Source: a virus. From it: 64,000 nucleotides of DNA. This document shows positions 49,701 through 57,690 of this stretch, piece after piece; positions within the stretch are counted from its first letter, which is position 1, and the number at the start of each line of letters is the position of its first letter. The translations under genes were made by a program, and so were the position numbers. Below the pieces are notes generated by a model. The model had not been told where the DNA came from and searched no databases. It was given only the letters and a program-made list of their open reading frames with translations. The DNA is taken from positions 31,071 to 95,070 of the IMG/VR virus record IMGVR_UViG_3300033233_000020; one strand, given 5' to 3'.

Positions 49701-49773
49701 TCAACTGTGCTGGAATCGAACCAGCTATCCAACTCCCTTGTCGGGGTGTCCTTACCAATGGACTACCAGTTGA
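49701..49773 (-). tRNA. tRNA-like element without a valid anticodon arm
   Basis: On the minus strand: acceptor-like TCAACTG/CAGTTGA, a perfect D arm GTCC-ATTGGTAA-GGAC with the GG of a D loop, and a perfect T arm GCTGG-TTCGATT-CCAGC. Total length (73) and arm spacing fit a tRNA, but the 17 bases where the anticodon arm should be do not pair in any register and give no clear anticodon. It may be a decayed tRNA, a tRNA mimic, or part of the larger structured RNA next to it. Confidence 0.5.
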
Positions 49774-49789
49774 GTTAACCCTCTGTTTG

Positions 49790-50110
49790 AGCATCATTGA
49801 TAACTAAATGAGAATGCCTGCAAGCCTGTGCGCACAGTGTAAAGCCGTTCTCGTTACCAAGCTAAGCTTGAGGGTGTGTACTAATCCGTTGAGCTTGCCT
49901 ATAGGTCCCCGGCTCACCAGTGGATTTAACTGGCAGAAGTGATCAACCCCCTGGCCTGCAAACACAGGACTTAATTACGCAAACACGGCGACTGGAAATT
50001 TCCGGTCCGTGCGCTGCTTTCCGTATCATAACAGAAAACCCCAGGTTCTCACACCTGAGGTCATGTTCCAATACCCGTTCCATCTGGGATGGACTCTTGT
50101 ATTCTAAATT
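49790..50110. ncRNA. Highly structured non-coding block
   Basis: The 500-base gap 49619-50118 has no gene but dense secondary structure. A 43-base imperfect hairpin runs 49810-49852 (GAGAA...TTCTC with core CTGTG-CG-CACAG). CACGG...CCGTG (49984-50011) encloses the palindrome GGAAATTTCC. CAGGT-6-ACCTG is at 50043-50058 and CCC-9-GGG near 50073. Together with the tRNA-like element this suggests a large structured RNA. Strand is undecided. Confidence 0.5.
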
Positions 50111-50118
50111 ACTTTTTC

Positions 50119-50868
50119 TTATTCTTTAAACAGCTTTAAGGTTTCTAGTAGCCAATTTTTTTTATAGCTCTTTACTTTTCTTGGTGCACCATCAACATAT
50201 TGAATGCGCGTGGGGGGCTCCTCGTCAAACTGTTGCCTGTAGCTATTTGCTACAAACTTTCCAACAATGCTTGCTTTGTTGCGCTCCAGGCGTTTTTGAA
50301 ATTGTTCCATATATGCATCACTAATGGTCATTTCCTCATCCCCTGGAGGCAAGAGAAAATCAGAATTGACACGCATTGCGTTGTTACGGGCAAGATCTGA
50401 AAACAAAATCTTGTCGCGATCATCAAAACATCCAAGATCTTTAATAAAATCAACTGATTCTCTGAGAAGATTCAGTACGTTTGTACCAGAAATAGGTGGT
50501 TGTAGTGCTGAAGGTGTGGTTGCTTGGCGATTAAGTTCACCCAAGAACCATTTATCCATCCATACCCTAAATGGTGTTGATATCCAGCGAGCTAGATCAA
50601 CCGCGATTAAGGGATGAATCCATGTTTCACCGCCCTCGCTACCGCCAATTTTAGACTCAACCAAACCGTAGACCGGGATTCGGTCTTCGGTCGACAGCGT
50701 CTCTAGGTACTCGTTGGTTTGATTTAATTCTCGGTATTTAGTCCAACGTTTGCCATTTGCCTTGCACATGGCGGTGGCATTGACGTAGCCATCTGTGGTG
50801 CGCCGAGAAATGGGCGTACCGTTCCAGGAACGAACATCAAGCGCGTCTTGTGATGCTAGGATTTCCAT
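50119..50868 (-). CDS. KilA-N domain protein
   Basis: 249 residues. The N-terminal 110 residues match the KilA-N DNA-binding fold: ISRRTTDGYVNATAMCKANG, then KRWTKYRELNQT, GGETWIHPLIAVDLARW and WMDKWF. The C-terminal half has charged helices without a known domain. KilA-N proteins act as antirepressors or regulators in many viruses. A bidirectional terminator follows the start region upstream. Confidence 0.85.
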   Translation of the reverse strand: MEILASQDALDVRSWNGTPISRRTTDGYVNATAMCKANGKRWTKYRELNQTNEYLETLSTEDRIPVYGLVESKIGGSEGGETWIHPLIAVDLARWISTPFRVWMDKWFLGELNRQATTPSALQPPISGTNVLNLLRESVDFIKDLGCFDDRDKILFSDLARNNAMRVNSDFLLPPGDEEMTISDAYMEQFQKRLERNKASIVGKFVANSYRQQFDEEPPTRIQYVDGAPRKVKSYKKNWLLETLKLFKE

Positions 50869-50880
50869 GATGCGTTAACT

Positions 50881-50909
50881 AAAGGACGGGGTGACAACCG
50901 TCCTTTTTT
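50881..50909. terminator. Bidirectional terminator
   Basis: AAAGGACGG and CCGTCCTTT pair around an 8-base loop, with T6 on the plus side and A-rich flank on the other. It separates the KilA-N gene from the lysine-rich gene group. Confidence 0.75.
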
Positions 50910-50963
50910 CATGGTAGCAGATTCCAGGGGGGCAACCCAGTCCTAGAAACACCGTAGTGCAGA

Positions 50964-51131
50964 CTATTTTTTCTTGGCCGCAGCCTCTTTCTTCTTAGCA
51001 ATCATTTCCTTGAACTTGTTACGTGCTGCAGTTTGCTTGTCTGATGCACCACCTTTTCCTTTAGGAGGAACTGGTTTGCCTTTAGGTGGTACTGCTTTGC
51101 CTTTAGCAACAGGTGGTTTCTTAGCAGCCAT
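50964..51131 (-). CDS. 55-residue Lys/Pro-rich protein
   Basis: MAAKKPPVAKGKAV with repeated VPPKGK units, then a basic helix (NKFKEMIAKKKEAAAKKK). ATG 51131, stop TAG 50964. Resembles histone H1-like tails; probably binds DNA. First of three adjacent lysine-rich genes. Confidence 0.65.
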   Translation of the reverse strand: MAAKKPPVAKGKAVPPKGKPVPPKGKGGASDKQTAARNKFKEMIAKKKEAAAKKK

Positions 51132-51163
51132 GATCTTTATTAGATTAGCTTCTTTATTTTAAG

Positions 51164-51364
51164 TCACTTCTTCTTGGGAGTCCTAGCTTTTTTGCTAGCT
51201 TTCTTTGCTGCTTCTGTGTTAGGTACAAACTGTTTACCTTGTTTGCTGCCGGCTTTTTTCTTTGCATCAGTCTTGGTACGTTCCTCTTTGGAGAGGGAAG
51301 CCCATGCCTTTTCAGGTAAGTAGCGTTTGGTTTGCCCAGATTGAATCGCTTTATCAGCTGGCAT
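51164..51364 (-). CDS. Lysine-rich small protein
   Basis: 66 residues; ASLSKEERTKTDAKKKAGSK and a tail ending KKARTPKKK. Overlaps the upstream gene by one base. Probably DNA-binding; function unknown. Confidence 0.65.
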   Translation of the reverse strand: MPADKAIQSGQTKRYLPEKAWASLSKEERTKTDAKKKAGSKQGKQFVPNTEAAKKASKKARTPKKK

Positions 51365-51648
51365 TACTTTGACTCCTTATATTTTTTGGCCGCAGACTTT
51401 GCTTTGGTTCGTTTTTCGTACTCATCTTTGGTGGACCACTTTTCTTTCCCCCACTTCTCTAGAGATTTTTGTTTCTCACCTTTACCGCCTTTGTATCCAC
51501 CACCTGTTTTTTCATACTCTTGGACTAAAAGTTGACTTTTCCTAGCACTCCATTGACCTGGCTTACCGCCTTTGGAGCCAGCCATTACGCGATCTTTAAT
51601 GTTCTCGCGCAACTCAGGTTTGGAGTACTTGTTTGTGTCCTGAGCCAT
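51364..51648 (-). CDS. Lysine-rich protein of a virus-associated type
   Basis: 94 residues. MAGSKGGKPGQWSARKSQLL, then EYEKTGGGYKGGKGEKQKSL and WGKEKW are of a pattern I associate with small basic proteins of large viruses and cyanophages. Likely DNA-binding. One-base overlap with the previous gene shows co-translation. Confidence 0.65.
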   Translation of the reverse strand: MAQDTNKYSKPELRENIKDRVMAGSKGGKPGQWSARKSQLLVQEYEKTGGGYKGGKGEKQKSLEKWGKEKWSTKDEYEKRTKAKSAAKKYKESK

Positions 51649-51688
51649 AATAAACTTGTGAATAAATATTTAATTATCTACTAATCTG

Positions 51689-52249
51689 TTAATAAGGTGG
51701 CATCCCCATAGGTGGCATTCCTGTGGGCATACCCATAGGTGGCATTCCTGTGGGCATACCCATAGGCATTCCCATCAGTTGCATCCCTGGAGGTTGTTTG
51801 TTAAGGTGCACTCCATACGAATATTTGTCTCGGTTGGGATCGTTGAGTCCTAGCTGAAGAGCAGCGGTACTTGGATCATTAGAAACATTACGTTTGCGGA
51901 ACCCAAGGAAACCTTCTGGTTGTCTGGTATTAGCGTTATAAGCACCTGAGGCTTCAAGATAGAGTGCGTTCCTAGCATCACCAATAGGAATAGTTGCTGA
52001 ACCGCGAATAGATTGAGTGGTTGGATCTACGCTTGCGTTAATATCAGTACCATAGACATTACTATACCCAATGCCAAGATTTAAAGGGGGTGGTGGCATG
52101 CCCATTGGGTTGAAGCCCATGGACATTCCCCCACCAAGAGCCCCTGCTCCACCAGGGGGAAAAGCAGGTAAAGGAGTGATAGGTTGATCAGTAGTTGATA
52201 AATTGCGAGCGCGATCTAAATGCTTCTGGAATAATGCAGGATCAGCCAC
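51689..52249 (-). CDS. Protein with Met/Pro/Gly tandem repeats
   Basis: 186 residues from GTG 52249. The centre (55-145) is beta-rich (NLGIGYSNVYGTDINASVDP); the C-terminus is a tandem repeat of the unit MGMPTGMPP, also repeated at DNA level around 51700-51770. A second Met/Pro/Gly stretch is near 40-55. Structural role possible. Overlaps the upstream gene by eight bases. Confidence 0.65.
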   Translation of the reverse strand: MADPALFQKHLDRARNLSTTDQPITPLPAFPPGGAGALGGGMSMGFNPMGMPPPPLNLGIGYSNVYGTDINASVDPTTQSIRGSATIPIGDARNALYLEASGAYNANTRQPEGFLGFRKRNVSNDPSTAALQLGLNDPNRDKYSYGVHLNKQPPGMQLMGMPMGMPTGMPPMGMPTGMPPMGMPPY

Positions 52250-52391
52250 TTTTATTTTGTCTTTCTTTAATTATACGCTCCCACTTACAAGGACGAACAG
52301 CCTTAGCCCAATCTTTGTAAGGATTGGGGATCAGTTCTTCTAGCTTCCAAAAATAATCTTGGAGGCGTTCTTCGTTAGAAGAGTGGGTCAT
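52242..52391 (-). CDS. 49-residue basic protein
   Basis: Best start is ATG 52391 (MTHSSNEERLQDYFWKLEEL), overlapping the previous gene by 17 bases; basic Trp-containing C-terminus. A longer start at 52439 is possible. Function unknown. Confidence 0.55.
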   Translation of the reverse strand: MTHSSNEERLQDYFWKLEELIPNPYKDWAKAVRPCKWERIIKERQNKSG

Positions 52392-52614
52392 CTGCAGGAT
52401 GTGCGGGCATGTTGCCGCTACCCTTGGGAGAACCGGCAAACTTATTCATCATTTCATCCATGCACTCTAGAGATTCACAGCGCACTAGGAGGTCGGCTAG
52501 TGTGTTGATCGTCAGGCTGTGCTCAGACCGTGCCGCAAAAGCCAGGGCATCACGCAGGCTGCTCGTTGCTTGATTCACTGACTCCTTGACTTGGGTACTG
52601 AGGGCCATCTGCAT
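52375..52614 (-). CDS. Small helical protein
   Basis: 79 residues from ATG 52614 (MQMALSTQVKESVNQATSSL); ATG 52608 and 52653 are alternatives. Helical body (ALAFAARSEHSLTINTLADL, CMDEMMNKFAG) and a Pro/Asp tail. Overlaps both neighbours. No domain recognised. Confidence 0.55.
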   Translation of the reverse strand: MQMALSTQVKESVNQATSSLRDALAFAARSEHSLTINTLADLLVRCESLECMDEMMNKFAGSPKGSGNMPAHPADDPLF

Positions 52615-52753
52615 TTCCGTTGGTCTCTTCAGTATAGCTATTGTCGGAGGCATTTAGCTTAGAGAGTAAAAGACTTTGGAGAAGCTGGGTGTGAGTACTA
52701 AGAAACTCTTTGTTTTGGTCAATGATACCAATGTATTCTGAAGGGCTAGCCAT
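52550..52753 (-). CDS. Small helical protein
   Basis: 67 residues: IIDQNKEFLSTHTQLLQSLL helix followed by an acidic, Ser/Asn-rich disordered tail that overlaps the next gene. No domain recognised. Confidence 0.55.
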   Translation of the reverse strand: MASPSEYIGIIDQNKEFLSTHTQLLQSLLLSKLNASDNSYTEETNGNADGPQYPSQGVSESSNEQPA

Positions 52754-52791
52754 GGTTTGTAAATACGGTTGACACTAATAAAGAGTAGGGT

Positions 52792-53382
52792 TTATTCCCA
52801 AGGCTCCTCCCAGAGCCATCCAATTTGATAACCAAAGATGTAGGGTGCAATGCCAAGGGATTCCATTAGTTCATTGATGAGTCGCCCTTTGCCTATCAAG
52901 TTACCGTTTAAAGTTTGAAAGTTGTCATCAACAACAATTAAAGTCCCAGGGCGGATGATGTTTTTGGCGGCACATAACTCTTTGAGGTGATGAGCTGCTG
53001 GTGCCCAATCATTGTTCCAATCTTCGATGTTGTAAGAGTCCAGGTAAAGGAGGTCAACGCGACCTTCCATTTCACCCAAGGCTTCTACAGAATCACGCTC
53101 AATGATTAGAGCTTCTGTTGTTGCATTACGTGCTAGCTGACATGCTTTTGGATCATTGTCAATTGATATTAGGTTGCCACCATGGCATTCGATGTACTTG
53201 TCGAAGAGAAGGGTGGAGCAACCGTCGCCTTCATAATTGTTTTCTTCCCGGTACGTACCTGTTTCTATGATTGTTGGATGTTTAATTTCACCTAAGAATT
53301 CAAACATAGTTTCAAACGAAGTCCTCCTTTTGTTTAGACGTGGAGAAATATCGTCAAAATATTTACGCCAAGTACTAGTCAT
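52792..53382 (-). CDS. Class I SAM-dependent methyltransferase
   Basis: 196 residues. Motif I is IIETGTY (about 38-44), the acidic end of strand 2 is LISIDND, DLLYLDSYN is the post-II/motif IV region, and LIVVDDN follows. The order fits Rossmann methyltransferases of the Methyltransf_24 kind. Substrate unknown; capsule or surface sugar modification or small molecules are possible. Start overlaps the preceding 51-residue gene (TGATG), linking it to the Hli operon. Confidence 0.8.
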   Translation of the reverse strand: MTSTWRKYFDDISPRLNKRRTSFETMFEFLGEIKHPTIIETGTYREENNYEGDGCSTLLFDKYIECHGGNLISIDNDPKACQLARNATTEALIIERDSVEALGEMEGRVDLLYLDSYNIEDWNNDWAPAAHHLKELCAAKNIIRPGTLIVVDDNFQTLNGNLIGKGRLINELMESLGIAPYIFGYQIGWLWEEPWE

Positions 53383-53537
53383 CAGATGTCAGTCCGTATG
53401 TAGGGAAGATTTTCTGCCTTAAGTGTAGCTTCAAAATTATCTGCATCAACCGTTTCAACGTCTTCGATCACACGATATTTGAAATCAGCACCTCTGATTT
53501 CAGAGTCAATGTAGAAGCGGGTTAAGTTAATGGACAT
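53382..53537 (-). CDS. 51-residue protein between Hli and methyltransferase genes
   Basis: MSINLTRFYIDSEIRGADFK, ending LPYIRTDI. ATG 53537 overlaps the hli stop (TAATG) and TGA 53382 overlaps the methyltransferase start, so the three are translationally coupled. Beta-rich; function unknown. Confidence 0.65.
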   Translation of the reverse strand: MSINLTRFYIDSEIRGADFKYRVIEDVETVDADNFEATLKAENLPYIRTDI

Positions 53538-53737
53538 TAGTTGAAGAGGCCAATAATTTCAAAGATTGATTTCTTGGTTGCAAACTCTGCCATCAAGACA
53601 GAAATAATGGTGAGCATGGCAATGCGTCCATTAACGCGCTCAGCGTACCAAAGGAAGTCATCTGGGTGGGTGGGGATGTCTAGCAGGTTGAGATCTGGGC
53701 AATATTCTTTGGTTAGCTCAGTAAAAAATTCTTTCAT
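53537..53737 (-). CDS. hli: High-light-inducible protein (Hli/Scp)
   Basis: 66 residues. The C-terminal helix AERVNGRIAMLTIISVLMAE contains the chlorophyll-binding ExxNGRxAM motif (E33, N36, G37, R38, A40, M41), followed by the usual FEIIGLF. The protein binds chlorophyll and carotenoid in thylakoids and protects photosystem II during infection. It is a familiar auxiliary gene of cyanophages and the best evidence of a cyanobacterial host here. The N-terminal 28 residues are an unrelated acidic extension. Confidence 0.93.
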   Translation of the reverse strand: MKEFFTELTKEYCPDLNLLDIPTHPDDFLWYAERVNGRIAMLTIISVLMAEFATKKSIFEIIGLFN

Positions 53738-53738
53738 C

Positions 53739-53831
53739 TCAACGGAATATGAACGCTAGAAGTAAGTCTATAGCAACTAGAAGTAAAACGGCAGCGGCTA
53801 CGGCCGTATAGAAGGAAGATAGTTCGTCCAT
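53739..53831 (-). CDS. 30-residue single-TM peptide in the hli operon
   Basis: ATG 53831 to TGA 53739, one base before the hli ATG. MDELSSFYTAVAAAVLLLVA followed by IDLLLAFIFR: one hydrophobic helix with a short acidic N-terminus, the topology of very small photosystem subunits, but matching none that I recognise. Placement suggests a thylakoid partner of the Hli protein; this is inference. Confidence 0.55.
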   Translation of the reverse strand: MDELSSFYTAVAAAVLLLVAIDLLLAFIFR

Positions 53832-53877
53832 AAAAACTGAAAACCTACTAGAATATAGGTAATATACTCGTCTTTTC
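53832..53877. promoter_or_regulatory. Divergent promoter region of hli operon and exonuclease gene
   Basis: 46 bases between divergent genes, with TATAGGTAATATACT (53854-53868) as overlapping -10-like elements for both strands, and CCTA-8-TAGG symmetry. The spacing is too short for two independent full promoters, so regulation is probably shared. Confidence 0.5.
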
Positions 53878-54729
53878 ATGGCGGCGACTGCAACTACAGA
53901 AAATCCGCTCTACGTACAAATCAAACAACATCCTGATTTGTTGGCGGAACTTAATGCTCAGCCTGCCAGGGTTACGATCAATGGTAAGAGGCACTACAAT
54001 ACTCCGTTCTATACGGGGCCGGTACCGTCAGTAACCACTATAATTTCTGAGACTGCATCAGAAGCCAACAAAAAAAAGTTGGAGATGTGGGCTAAGAATA
54101 ATCCGGGGGTGAAGGAGGCCGCTGCTGAGCGCGGCACCTGTATCCACTCTTGTATGGAGCACTATCTCAAGAAGGAAGAGTTTGAAGTCCCAGAGGAGTA
54201 TTCCGAATTTTGGGGTGGTATGCCCCAGATGTTGGACTTGTTTGAGGAAGTGATCTGGGCTGAGACGCCCCTACAGGACAAGCATCAATTTGCTTTGTCT
54301 TCTGATGGGGTGGGCAGGGTATGGGGCTGGGATAAAGAAGACAGGGGCTGGTGTGGATCTCCTGACATTATTGGGGTGGCAAGTGGCAAGCTTACGCTGG
54401 CAGATTTGAAGACCTCTGTAAAACCCTACTCTCGTTACTGGCCCAAGAACTTGGAGAAAGGATCGCCTGAATGGCGGAACTTACTTGCAGGCAACATGAA
54501 ATTTAATAAGACATGCCTGCAGCTCGGGGCTTATGACCTGGGTATTGAGCAGAGCTTGGGCATGACAGTTCAGCAGGCAGCAATCCTGGTGTCGACGCCT
54601 GAACGCACTCAACTCTTTAAGATCACCAGGAATCACCTCAATATTATGAGGGAGAAGTGGTTGAAAGTAGTAGAGGAGTACTATAGCCAGATCGAGCGTT
54701 GTGGAATATATGATGCTGATTTGGTATAA
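53878..54729 (+). CDS. RecB-like (PD-(D/E)XK) exonuclease
   Basis: 283 residues. Motifs in order: RGTCIHSCMEH (H90), IWAETPL (E129), GWCGSPDIIGV (D163) and LADLKTS (D176, K178), the arrangement of RecB/Cas4-type nucleases. T7-like cyanophages carry a comparable exonuclease that degrades host DNA and supports recombination. It directly precedes the primase-helicase. No Shine-Dalgarno sequence. Confidence 0.85.
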   Translation: MAATATTENPLYVQIKQHPDLLAELNAQPARVTINGKRHYNTPFYTGPVPSVTTIISETASEANKKKLEMWAKNNPGVKEAAAERGTCIHSCMEHYLKKEEFEVPEEYSEFWGGMPQMLDLFEEVIWAETPLQDKHQFALSSDGVGRVWGWDKEDRGWCGSPDIIGVASGKLTLADLKTSVKPYSRYWPKNLEKGSPEWRNLLAGNMKFNKTCLQLGAYDLGIEQSLGMTVQQAAILVSTPERTQLFKITRNHLNIMREKWLKVVEEYYSQIERCGIYDADLV

Positions 54730-54760
54730 AAATACCAACAGGAAATGAGACTAATGAGAC
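54721..54760 (+). promoter_or_regulatory. Hairpin over stop codon followed by TGAGAC pair
   Basis: TTGGTAT-AAAA-ATACCAA spans the stop of the exonuclease gene. Eight bases later come two copies of TGAGAC (54746 and 54755), a hexamer also arranged as dyads at 60.3-60.6 kb. Possible shared operator. Confidence 0.45.
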
Positions 54761-54841
54761 TTGCTGATCTCAAGGAAATAAACCTTGTTTAGGTGGTTTA
54801 CTAGGCGTAGGATAAGAAGACAAGAAAAACAAAAAACCTCG

Positions 54842-55027
54842 ATGGAGATTTCGGTCTCGGTCGGAGAGTGGATCCAGGCACTGTCCTGCCGCATGTCTAA
54901 TGCGGTAGATGGTGACTGCTTTTTACTCCCTACCCACATGCACTTACATGCTTTTGAAACCCTAAAAGAACAAGAGCAATTTGCTGAGAAAAAGTTTAGA
55001 GTAAAGTTAGCTTCCAACGTTCACTAG
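54842..55027 (+). CDS. Small unrecognised protein
   Basis: 61 residues from ATG 54842 (MEISVSVGEWIQALSCRMSN). His-rich middle (THMHLHAFETL), then a charged helix. Stop lies two bases before the primase ATG. No domain recognised. Confidence 0.65.
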   Translation: MEISVSVGEWIQALSCRMSNAVDGDCFLLPTHMHLHAFETLKEQEQFAEKKFRVKLASNVH

Positions 55028-55029
55028 AA

Positions 55030-57690
55030 ATGACAAGCAAAAATTCAATGGCTCTGCTGCCAGGGCAGATAAGGCTTGACTACCTTTCGATTGATTGGCC
55101 TCTCACTCCCTTGGGAGCACACAAAAATCCATATGTACAGGGCTGGCAAAACAAACCGCACACCCCACAAGAAATTGAAATTGAGTTGGGTGAGGGACAG
55201 TGCAAAGCAGTTGGCTTGATTAGTGGACCAGCCTTCAATAAACCCTATGGCTACGTCTGGGTTGATGTCGATGGTGCAAGCGTATACCCACTAGTCGAAA
55301 AGATCTCGGGGCAATCATTTAATGAGGCCTTGCCGCCAACACTGACAATCTGTAGTGGTAAAGAGGGGCGAGAACGCAAGCTTTACAAACTTCCTAAAGA
55401 TGCATGGAAGGTATTTGTCAGGAACAAGTACGTCTGGTATGCCGATGGTGACAAAGAAAAGCTAGAGATTCTATGGGGTAAGCACCAGGGCGTCTTGATG
55501 GGGTCTCACCCTGAGACTGACGGTTACTTTACGGCACCTGACCAGGGATATGAGTGGGTAAGCAAATTACCTACGTTACCTAGCTGGATTTTGTGTGGCA
55601 TTACTGAGAAGAACGAACGGCAAGGGAAACCCAATACTGATATCGCTCGTGTTGTTGGCCCAGGATTTGCGTTAAATACCCGTATCCCAGTGGAGCGGGA
55701 TATGAAGATTGCGAGGGAGGCAATGCGGGCCATGCCACCAGAAGCAACTGATGACTATGACATCTGGATCATGGTTGGGCAATCGCTTCATGCATTGGAT
55801 GAAACAATGCTTGATGAATGGGATGAGTGGTCCAGGCAGTCGGACAAGTATCGGGAAGGTGAATGTCTGAAGCGTTGGCGTTCTTTCACTAAAGGTGGTG
55901 GACGCAGCATGGGATCTTTGATTCACATGGCGCAGCAAAATGGTTGGCAGCCACCAAGTGAGCACCAAGGTATGAATGTCGATGATGACATGCTTGAGCA
56001 TGTGTCCAAACAACTAGATCAAATCTCAGAGGAATTTGAAGTGCCTATTACTGAACATGAACGCACTGCGGTAAACAAGAAACCAATCAAGCGGAAAACT
56101 ACTGACAAACAGTCGGGGGGAGGAGGTTCTGACAAGGAAGATAACAAGAAAAACAGGAGCAAAGATAACGACTCTTCTGATGTTATTACTGGGGTTCTTT
56201 TACAAACGTACAAAGGTAACCTGCGTTATAGCCGAATGCACAACCAGTTCTTCATGTATGGAGCTAAGCATCCAGGGCTTTGGTCTTCGTTGGGAGAGTT
56301 AGATATGAAAGGACGCATACGTGAAGAACTAGAAGCAATTAAAATAACTTTCCTACCAAATGGCTACACAATTCATACAATTAATGATGTTTTTGCGCAG
56401 TTAAAAATCACGTTGATGTTTGAGGATTGGCACGAGGGATCTGACTACTTGCTGTTCTCCAATGGGATCTTGGATGTTCAAAGACGTACTCTGTTGCCTT
56501 TTGATAGAGAAATGTATATGACACAACGGTTCCCCTATGAGTACAACCCGGCTGCGGAATGTGAAGAAATTGTTAAATGGCTGAAGCAAACACAGGATGG
56601 TGACTGGGGTAGGGTCCAGGTGTTGAGAGCTTGGTTGAGGGCTGTACTGCTGGGGTGTTCTGATATTCAGAAGTTTGTGGAAATTGTTGGCCCTGGTAAA
56701 TCAGGCAAATCAACCTATGCAAACTTGGCCCATGCTCTGGTGGGTGACGAGAATGCAACCATCTCAAGCCTGGAACACCTTGAAAAGAACAGGTTTGAAA
56801 CGGCGAACCTGTATAAGAAGAAGCTACTACTGTTCAATGATGTTGAACGGTATGGCGGTTCGGTATCAGTGTTGAAGGCGTTGACAGGTGGTGACCTTCT
56901 GCGTAATGAACAGAAGTTTCAAACGGATGCACAAAAACCTTTTAAGTTTGGTGGCCTTGTGATGATTACGGCTAACGAGCCAATTCAAACTACGGACCCA
57001 ACTTCGGGGCTTGCCAGGCGGCGGTTGACAATTCCTTTTAACAACCCATTTAAAGGTACGGCTGCCCAACAGCATGTGCTTATTGATATGGATGGGAAGG
57101 GTAATGCATACGGTAAGTTTGCTCCTTTGCTACCAGGACTGGTCAACTGGGTCTTGGATTTGTCTCATGTTGAGATGAAGGAGCTGCTAATGGAGACAGC
57201 AAAGACAGTACCTTTTTATGTTGGGTATCAGACGGAGCAAGTGCTTAAGTCCAATCAACTGTTGGACTGGATGCATCATTCAGTTGTATTTGAATTTAAT
57301 GTGGCAAGTGCAGTGGGCTTTGCAAAGCCTGCTCCACAAGGAAGCTCAGGTGTTTATGTCAACCACGACAAGTGGTTGTATGCTTCGTATTCTGAATTCT
57401 GTAAGTATTCAAATACAAATATCCTGGGCCGCAGTCGATTTGAAAGTCTGCTGATGGACGTATGTGTGCATCAGTTGGGACTAAATGTTTATCGGCTTAA
57501 GAATTCAAGAGGTATGAGGGTTGTCAACTTGATGATCCGCAGCAATGACCCACGCATGAAAGAGTACCCCTCCATTGTTGAGCTGGGATTAAACAAGGCT
57601 AAGTACCGAGAGTTTTATGGTCCCAAGTCACAGATAGAGTATGCGAAGGGGGATGCGACAATGGAAGATAACATCCAATTAAACGAATGA
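55030..57690 (+). CDS. Primase-helicase (prim-pol-like N-terminus, SF3 helicase)
   Basis: 886 residues. The N-terminal region contains GYVWVDVDG near 74-82, the paired-acid motif of archaeo-eukaryotic primases. Around 245-310 a PriCT-like module reads WIMVGQSLHALDE, EWDEWSRQ and CLKRWRSF. A Ser/Lys/Asp linker follows, then a D5-type N-terminal segment. The SF3 helicase has Walker A GPGKSGKST at about 554-562, Walker B KKLLLFNDVE, and ITANEP...ARRRLTIPF with an arginine finger. It unwinds and primes DNA for the family A polymerase. ATGA overlap with speD. Confidence 0.9.
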   Translation: MTSKNSMALLPGQIRLDYLSIDWPLTPLGAHKNPYVQGWQNKPHTPQEIEIELGEGQCKAVGLISGPAFNKPYGYVWVDVDGASVYPLVEKISGQSFNEALPPTLTICSGKEGRERKLYKLPKDAWKVFVRNKYVWYADGDKEKLEILWGKHQGVLMGSHPETDGYFTAPDQGYEWVSKLPTLPSWILCGITEKNERQGKPNTDIARVVGPGFALNTRIPVERDMKIAREAMRAMPPEATDDYDIWIMVGQSLHALDETMLDEWDEWSRQSDKYREGECLKRWRSFTKGGGRSMGSLIHMAQQNGWQPPSEHQGMNVDDDMLEHVSKQLDQISEEFEVPITEHERTAVNKKPIKRKTTDKQSGGGGSDKEDNKKNRSKDNDSSDVITGVLLQTYKGNLRYSRMHNQFFMYGAKHPGLWSSLGELDMKGRIREELEAIKITFLPNGYTIHTINDVFAQLKITLMFEDWHEGSDYLLFSNGILDVQRRTLLPFDREMYMTQRFPYEYNPAAECEEIVKWLKQTQDGDWGRVQVLRAWLRAVLLGCSDIQKFVEIVGPGKSGKSTYANLAHALVGDENATISSLEHLEKNRFETANLYKKKLLLFNDVERYGGSVSVLKALTGGDLLRNEQKFQTDAQKPFKFGGLVMITANEPIQTTDPTSGLARRRLTIPFNNPFKGTAAQQHVLIDMDGKGNAYGKFAPLLPGLVNWVLDLSHVEMKELLMETAKTVPFYVGYQTEQVLKSNQLLDWMHHSVVFEFNVASAVGFAKPAPQGSSGVYVNHDKWLYASYSEFCKYSNTNILGRSRFESLLMDVCVHQLGLNVYRLKNSRGMRVVNLMIRSNDPRMKEYPSIVELGLNKAKYREFYGPKSQIEYAKGDATMEDNIQLNE

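Noticed and set aside
49701-49773. Functional tRNA with a readable anticodon
   Set aside because: D and T arms are perfect, but no register gives a paired anticodon stem and a U33-containing loop, so it is called only tRNA-like.
50119-50868. Phage antirepressor assignment for the KilA-N protein
   Set aside because: The domain is clear but no repressor target or Ant-type C-terminal domain is visible, so only the domain name is given.
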